Made by a program: the position numbers and the translations under genes
Part shown: positions 59,762 to 64,000 of the stretch, piece by piece
Layout: every line of letters begins with the position of its first letter
Numbering within the stretch: the stretch's first letter is position 1
Notes under the pieces: model-generated
Told to the model about the DNA's origin: nothing
Databases searched by the model: none
What the model saw: only the letters and a program-made list of their open reading frames with translations
Source of the DNA: Paenacidovorax monticola
GTDB taxonomy: Bacteria; Pseudomonadota; Gammaproteobacteria; Burkholderiales; Burkholderiaceae_C
Length of the DNA: 64,000 nt
Direction: 5' to 3'
Assembly (NCBI RefSeq): GCF_014489595.1
Contig: NZ_CP060790.1
Location: 1,488,001 to 1,552,000 of the forward strand

Positions 59762-59779
59762 CGTTTCACGCCTTTGTCA
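59762..59779 (+). promoter_or_regulatory. Probable Pho box of the fasciclin gene
   Basis: GTTTCAC-GCCT-TTGTCAC, a weaker pair of seven-base repeats with the correct four-base spacer. TAGTCT at 59790-59795, ten bases downstream, could be the -10. The same geometry as at pstS suggests PhoB control of the divergent gene. Confidence 0.5.
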
Positions 59780-59841
59780 CGGCCGATCCGTAGTCTCCCG
59801 CAACCGACATGAGTCGGCCACCCCCTTCGGAGAAGAATGAC

Positions 59842-60335
59842 ATGTTTCGCCGCAACGCCCTGCACACCGTGATCGCGCTGACCGCGGTCGCCGCCCTGAC
59901 CGCCTGCGCCAGCCGCGCCCCGGCCCCCAGCCGCTGCCCGCGACGCTGTCGCAGACCCCCTCGCTGAACACCTTCAACCAACTGGTCACCGAAGCCGGCC
60001 TGGCCGACACGCTCAAGGCCGCGGGCCCCTACACGGTGTTCGCCCCGTCCGATGCAGCCTTCCGCGCCCTGCCCGCCAAGACCCTGGCCGAACTCAAGGC
60101 CGATCCCGCCCAGCTCAAGAGCGTGCTGAGCTACCACATCGTGCCCGCGCGCCTCGCGGCGGCCGACATCAAGCCCGGCAACGCCAAGACGCTGCAGGGC
60201 GCCGACCTGGCCCTGGCCCGCGCCGGCAGCTTCGTGACCGTGGAAGATGCCATGGCGGAGACCACCGACATCAACGCCAGCAACGGCGTGGTCCATGTGA
60301 TCGACCGCGTGCTGGTGCCCCCGCGCAAGAAGTAA
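59842..60335 (+). CDS. Fasciclin-domain lipoprotein (frame broken once)
   Basis: About 164 residues. The signal MFRRNALHTVIALTAVAALT ends in a lipobox-like LTAC. After a Pro-rich link comes one FAS1 domain: LNTFNQLVTEAGLADTLKAA, then GPYTVFAPSDAAFRALP, VLSYHIVPARLAAADIK and SNGVVHVIDRVLVPP. The frame breaks in the CCCCC run at 59924-59928; one added C joins APAP to QPLPATLSQTPSLNTF. FAS1 proteins act in adhesion. Possible phosphate control through the upstream Pho box. Confidence 0.82.
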
Positions 60336-60361
60336 GCCATAGACCGCGTCGCCGCCCCGCC

Positions 60362-61495
60362 ATGCCCCTGCCCGCCCTGAGCCGCCGCCGCTGGCTGCAG
60401 TATTCCGCCGCCGCCGGCCTCGCGGCGGGCACGGCCGCCTCCGCGCAGACGGCGGCGGGCGGCAAGGACGGCGAGCGCCCCATCGCCGTGGGCCAGATCG
60501 CCGACATGTCGGCCGGCCAGCAGGACGTGAGCCGCGACTTCCTGATCGGCTCGCGCGCCGCCTGGCAGGACCTCAACGCGCGCGGCGGCATCAGGGGCCG
60601 GACCGTGCAGCACCTCACGCTGGAGGTGAACGGTTCGCCCGACAGCCTGCAGTCGGCCTGGCAAGGCGTGCAGGCCAACCCTGCCTGCATTGCCCTCGCG
60701 GGCTGCGTGGGCGACAGCGCGTCGGCCGCGCTCGCGGCGCTGCAGGAGGCATCGCCCTCCGCCCAGCCGCTTGCGCAGGTGGCTCCCTGGCTGCACAGCC
60801 AGGAGGCACCCTCCGCGAGCGACACGCTGTTCGAAATCTTCCCGGACTACCAGACCCAGATCGCCCACGCCCTCAAGACACTCGCCGTCATGGGTGTGCA
60901 GGAGCTGGGCGTGGTGTTCGCCTCGGCGGCCATCCGCCAGCAGTCGCAGGACAAGATCCAGCGGGCCGCGCAGGCCCTGGGTCTGCGCACCCAGCAGGTG
61001 CCCGCAAGCCAGGCCACGCCGGCCCAGGCCATCGTGCTCTTCGTGGGGGGAACGCCCGAGCTGCACGACTTCGTGCGCAGGCTGGTGCTGCAGCCAGGAC
61101 GCCAGTGCTACATCGTGGCGCTGGCCGACGTGAACCTGCAGGTGCTGGCACAGATGGGCGGCGCGGTGCGCAACGCCTCGGTCATCGCCACCCAGGCCGT
61201 TCCGCTGGTGACGGCCGGCATCCCCATCGTGCGCGCCTACCGCGAAGCCCTCGCCCGCCTGTACGACGAACCGCCCTCGCCCCAGGGGCTGGCCGGCTTC
61301 ATCGCCGCGCGCTACACGGCCGAAGTCCTGCAGGGCATCAGCGGCCCGCTCACCCGCGCCAGCGTGCTTGCGGCCTTCCGGCGCCGCCAGGACATGAACC
61401 TGGGCGGCTTCTCCGTCGCCTTCCAGGGCCGCAAGCGGGCCAACGCCTACGTCACCCAGAGCATGCTCACCTCCGATGGCCGCATCGTGGGCTGA
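60362..61495 (+). CDS. ABC transporter substrate-binding protein, branched-chain amino acid type
   Basis: A 377-residue periplasmic protein of the Peripla_BP_6 type. The N-terminus has SRRRWLQYSAAAGLAAGTAA, a signal with an RRR pair that could use Tat. The body shows AVGQIADMSAGQQDVSRDFL, GAVRNASVIATQAVPLV and RRQDMNLGGFSVAFQGRKRA. No permease genes are near. It starts 27 bases after the fasciclin gene and ends 71 bases before ppx. Confidence 0.8.
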   Translation: MPLPALSRRRWLQYSAAAGLAAGTAASAQTAAGGKDGERPIAVGQIADMSAGQQDVSRDFLIGSRAAWQDLNARGGIRGRTVQHLTLEVNGSPDSLQSAWQGVQANPACIALAGCVGDSASAALAALQEASPSAQPLAQVAPWLHSQEAPSASDTLFEIFPDYQTQIAHALKTLAVMGVQELGVVFASAAIRQQSQDKIQRAAQALGLRTQQVPASQATPAQAIVLFVGGTPELHDFVRRLVLQPGRQCYIVALADVNLQVLAQMGGAVRNASVIATQAVPLVTAGIPIVRAYREALARLYDEPPSPQGLAGFIAARYTAEVLQGISGPLTRASVLAAFRRRQDMNLGGFSVAFQGRKRANAYVTQSMLTSDGRIVG

Positions 61496-61565
61496 AGCGC
61501 GGCACCGCCGGCAAGCCAAGTGCTATGCTGCGCCGCACGAGAAACGGCGCATCGAGCGCACAACA

Positions 61566-63044
61566 ATGCACGACGGAACACTGCTCGCCGCTGTGGATCT
61601 GGGATCCAACAGCTTTCGCCTGGAAATCGGCCGCTTCGAGCACGGCCATGTCCAACGCGTGGAATACCTCAAGGAGACCGTGCGCCAGGGCAGCGGCCTC
61701 GACGAGGACCGCAATCTGAGCCAGGAAGCCATGCAGCGCGGCTGGGACTGCCTGGCCCGCTTCGCCGAACGGCTGGCCGGCTTTCCGCGCGCCCAGGTGC
61801 GCGCCGTGGCCACCCAGACCCTGCGCGAGGCGCGCAACCGCGAGGCCTTCCTGGCGCGCGGCGGCGACATCCTGGGCTACCCCATCGACGTGGTGTCCGG
61901 CCCCGAGGAGGCCCGCCTGATCTACCAGGGCGTGGCGCGCCTGCTGCCGCAGTCGGACGAGCGCCGCCTGGTCGTGGACATCGGCGGCCGCTCCACGGAG
62001 CTGATCCTGGGCCAGCAGTTCACGCCGCACGCAGTGGCCTCGTTCCGCGTGGGCAGCGTGGCCTGGTCCACGCGCTACTTCGCCGACGGGGCGCTCACGC
62101 CCGCTGCCTTCCAGGCCGCCGAGATCGCCGCCAAGGCCGTGCTGGACGAGGCCCTCGGGGTGTACCAGCCCAGCACCTGGGAGGTGGCCTACGGCTCCTC
62201 CGGCACGGCGGGCGCGATCGGCGACATCCTCACCGCCGCCGGCGGCCCGCCGGGCCTCATCACGCGGGCCGGGCTGGACTGGCTGTGCGACAAGCTGATG
62301 CGCGCGCAGCACACCGACCGCGTGCGGCTCGACGGACTCAAGGAAGACCGGCGCCCCGTGATCGGCGGCGGCGTCAGCGTGCTGCGCGCCGTGTTCGACC
62401 TGCTGGGCATCGAGCGCATGCAGGTGGCCCAGGGCGCGCTGCGCCAGGGCGTGCTCTACGATCTGCTGGACCGGGAGCTGCCCGAGACGGACCTGCGCAC
62501 CACCACAGTGGGCGGCCTCATGCAGCGGTTCGGGGTGGACGCGGCCCACGCGCAGCGGGTTTCGCAGGTGGCCTGCGCACTGTTCGAGCAGGCCGCGCCC
62601 CCAGGCTCCGAGCGGGCGGCGCGCAAGCTCGACTGGGCGGCCCGGCTGCACGAGATCGGCTGCCGCATCGCCCACAGCGACTACCACCGCCACGGCGCCT
62701 ACATCCTGGACAACACCGACGCGGCGGGCTTCGCGGTGTCGGAGCTGCACCACCTGGGCCTGCTCGTGCTGGGGCACCGCGGCAAGGTCCGCAAGCTCGA
62801 GGTCGATTGGAGCGACGCCCAGCTGGCCTTGCAACTGGCCTGCCTGCGCCTGTCCGTGGCCCTGTGCCATGCACGGCGCCCGCCCGACACGGAAGGCATC
62901 ACGCTGAGCCGCAAGGGCACGAAGTTCGTGGTGTCCACCCGCCCGGGCTGGGCCGCCGCCTACCCGCAGTCGGCCTACCTGCTGCGCGAGGAATCCGCCG
63001 CCTGGCAGCGCACGCCCTGGGAGCTGGAGGCGCAGCTGCGGTGA
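61566..63044 (+). CDS. ppx: Exopolyphosphatase Ppx/GppA
   Basis: A 492-residue enzyme that removes phosphate from polyphosphate or hydrolyses pppGpp. The N-terminal ASKHA fold has AAVDLGSNSFRLEIGRFEHG, EEARLIYQGVARLLPQS and RLVVDIGGRSTELILGQQ; the C-terminal HD-like domain has WAARLHEIGCRIAHSDYHRH. Start ATG 61566. Its position beside the pst-pho cluster fits a phosphate-store role. Confidence 0.93.
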   Translation: MHDGTLLAAVDLGSNSFRLEIGRFEHGHVQRVEYLKETVRQGSGLDEDRNLSQEAMQRGWDCLARFAERLAGFPRAQVRAVATQTLREARNREAFLARGGDILGYPIDVVSGPEEARLIYQGVARLLPQSDERRLVVDIGGRSTELILGQQFTPHAVASFRVGSVAWSTRYFADGALTPAAFQAAEIAAKAVLDEALGVYQPSTWEVAYGSSGTAGAIGDILTAAGGPPGLITRAGLDWLCDKLMRAQHTDRVRLDGLKEDRRPVIGGGVSVLRAVFDLLGIERMQVAQGALRQGVLYDLLDRELPETDLRTTTVGGLMQRFGVDAAHAQRVSQVACALFEQAAPPGSERAARKLDWAARLHEIGCRIAHSDYHRHGAYILDNTDAAGFAVSELHHLGLLVLGHRGKVRKLEVDWSDAQLALQLACLRLSVALCHARRPPDTEGITLSRKGTKFVVSTRPGWAAAYPQSAYLLREESAAWQRTPWELEAQLR

Positions 63045-63054
63045 CAGGGCCTTA

Positions 63055-63083
63055 GAAACGGTATAAACTGTTTATACCGTTTC
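63055..63083. promoter_or_regulatory. Perfect 29-base palindrome before the RHH-like gene
   Basis: GAAACGGTATAAA, centre CTG, TTTATACCGTTTC: thirteen-base perfect arms. Each strand contains TATAAA. It lies eleven bases after the ppx stop and 17 before the next ATG, so it is a likely operator and core promoter in one. Confidence 0.7.
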
Positions 63084-63100
63084 AACCCCTTTCCGCCACC

Positions 63101-63556
63101 ATGCCCACCACCGCCCCCGCAGCAGACACTCCTGCCACCAAGGCCCCCGCCGCGGCCAAGCCCGCCAAGGCAGCCCCCCGCAAACCCGCCACCAAACCCG
63201 CCGTGAAGGCCGCCGCCAAGACGGCGCCGGCCAAGGCGGCAAAGCCCACAGCCACGGCGCTGGCCAAGGAAGCCAAGGCCAAGAAGCCCAAGCTGGTGCG
63301 CGACAGCTTCACCATTCCCAAGGACGAGTACGCGGCCATCGAGACGCTCAAGCTGCGCACGGGCCAGCTTGCGCACACCGCCAAGAAGAGCGAACTGCTG
63401 CGCGCCGGGCTGAAGCTGCTCGCGGGACTGTCGGACGCTGCCCTGCTGCAGGCCCTGCAGGCCGTGCCGTCGATCAAGACCGGCCGCCCCAAGGCGCAGG
63501 CGGAAGAATCCGCGCCCGCCCAACCCGCCACCAAGGGCAAGAACGGCCGCAAGTAA
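63101..63556 (+). CDS. Ribbon-helix-helix-like DNA-binding protein with histone H1-like Lys/Ala/Pro tail
   Basis: A 151-residue basic protein. Residues 1-65 are a Lys/Ala/Pro-rich tail of the H1/AlgP kind (AKPAKAAPRKPATKPAVKAA). Residues 66-130 look folded: VRDSFTIPKDEYAAIETLKL, a possible beta strand and helix A, then KKSELLRAGLKLLAGLSDAA as helix B, the ribbon-helix-helix pattern. A Lys-rich end follows (TKGKNGRK). It probably binds DNA, plausibly the perfect palindrome just upstream. Family not confirmed. Confidence 0.65.
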   Translation: MPTTAPAADTPATKAPAAAKPAKAAPRKPATKPAVKAAAKTAPAKAAKPTATALAKEAKAKKPKLVRDSFTIPKDEYAAIETLKLRTGQLAHTAKKSELLRAGLKLLAGLSDAALLQALQAVPSIKTGRPKAQAEESAPAQPATKGKNGRK

Positions 63557-63577
63557 GCGCGGCCGAACCACTTCCCT

Positions 63578-64000
63578 TTATAGGAAGTCGGGCGACAGCA
63601 CCGCCATCAGCACCGTCTGGCTCTGGTCCAGGCGCTGGCGCTGGCGCAGCCACCAGACCGAGCCTTTGCGGATCGCGCACTCGGCCCCCTGCATGCCCAG
63701 CAGCAGGGCCGCCGTCTGCCCCAGCAGGGGCTGGTGCCCCACCACAAGCACGGTGCCGCGCGCCCGGGGCCATTGCACGAGTTCCAGCAACTCCTCGGGC
63801 GTACCGCCCGGCAGCAGCTCGGCCCGCAGCTTGAACTTGCGCCCCAGGGCCTGGGCTGTCTGTTCGGTGCGGCGCGCGGGACTGGCCAGCACGCGCAGCC
63901 CGTCGGGCAATTGCCGGTCCAGCCAGGCGGCCATGCGCGCGGCCTGCTTCTCGCCCCGGGAGGTCAGCTCGCGGGTCAGGTCGTCCCGGCCGTCCTCCCC
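63578..64000 (-). CDS. sixA: Phosphohistidine phosphatase SixA-like, N-terminus cut by window edge
   Basis: The last 140 residues of a histidine phosphatase. Visible parts are GRDDLTRELTSRGEKQAARM, RVLASPARRTEQTAQALG and GTVLVVGHQPLLGQTAALLL, with the second-half catalytic His in VVGHQP. The first RHG motif lies beyond base 64000. SixA removes phosphate from His residues of phosphorelay or PTS proteins. The frame is open to the window edge. Confidence 0.85.
   Translation of the reverse strand, partial: GEDGRDDLTRELTSRGEKQAARMAAWLDRQLPDGLRVLASPARRTEQTAQALGRKFKLRAELLPGGTPEELLELVQWPRARGTVLVVGHQPLLGQTAALLLGMQGAECAIRKGSVWWLRQRQRLDQSQTVLMAVLSPDFL

Overview
The window is chromosomal DNA from a GC-rich betaproteobacterium, most likely a Comamonadaceae member near Acidovorax, Alicycliphilus or Diaphorobacter. 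This rests on gene content and protein sequence, not on a database search. Support comes from the ilvB-ilvN-ilvC order, the sigma factor/DUF3619/DUF3106/RDD cluster, Bug-type solute receptors, tandem MCPs ending in WESF, and a dispersed palindromic repeat (core GCGC...GCGC next to AGCTATCA) of the kind common between genes in this family. I see no tRNA, rRNA, insertion sequence, prophage or CRISPR array. One small RNA, the 4.5S SRP RNA, lies at 35.3 kb.

Layout. 0-2.8 kb: branched-chain amino acid operon ilvB-ilvN-ilvC (minus strand). 3.0-6.5 kb: sigma factor, DUF3619, DUF3106, RDD, diacylglycerol kinase and LOG-family genes. 6.6-9.9 kb: PII protein, NAD synthetase, FemAB-like acyltransferase. 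10-14.3 kb: two MCPs and CheW. 14.5-18.3 kb: alpha/beta hydrolase, soluble pyrophosphatase and H+-pumping pyrophosphatase. 20.3-24.3 kb: porin, two periplasmic binding proteins and a divergent LysR regulator. 33.7-38.6 kb: TetR with a metal-dependent hydrolase, SRP RNA, two orphan genes, a flavoprotein. 38.7-46.6 kb: AddA/AddB nuclease, thioredoxin, Rho. 46.6-52.9 kb: CoA transferase divergent from an HTH-citrate synthase fusion, ribosomal protein L31B, a glycosyltransferase-like membrane protein and a MATE transporter. 52.9-63.0 kb: phosphate regulon (pstSCAB-phoU-phoB-phoR, a fasciclin lipoprotein with a possible Pho box, ppx). 63-64 kb: a small DNA-binding-like protein and a partial SixA-type phosphatase.

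The accessory part is a run of small, mostly uncharacterised genes at 24.5-33.7 kb, with an outlying pair at 18.4-20.0 kb. Several look like immunity proteins of polymorphic toxin systems: SMI1/KNR4 (SUKH)-like, DUF1963-like, DUF4303, DUF4375 with MORN-like repeats, an ankyrin lipoprotein, and a SUKH-like domain joined to an L7/L12 C-terminal-like domain. No toxin or secretion gene is visible. The best reading is a toxin-less polyimmunity island. Copies of the palindromic repeat sit at the 3' ends of many of its genes and sometimes supply their stop codons.

Data quality matters here. At least fourteen genes, including the normally conserved ilvB, ppa and addB, are broken by single frame changes. 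Nearly all are repaired by adding one base, usually in a C or G run. This points to consensus errors in the assembly more than to real gene decay. I annotated those genes at full length and flagged the break.
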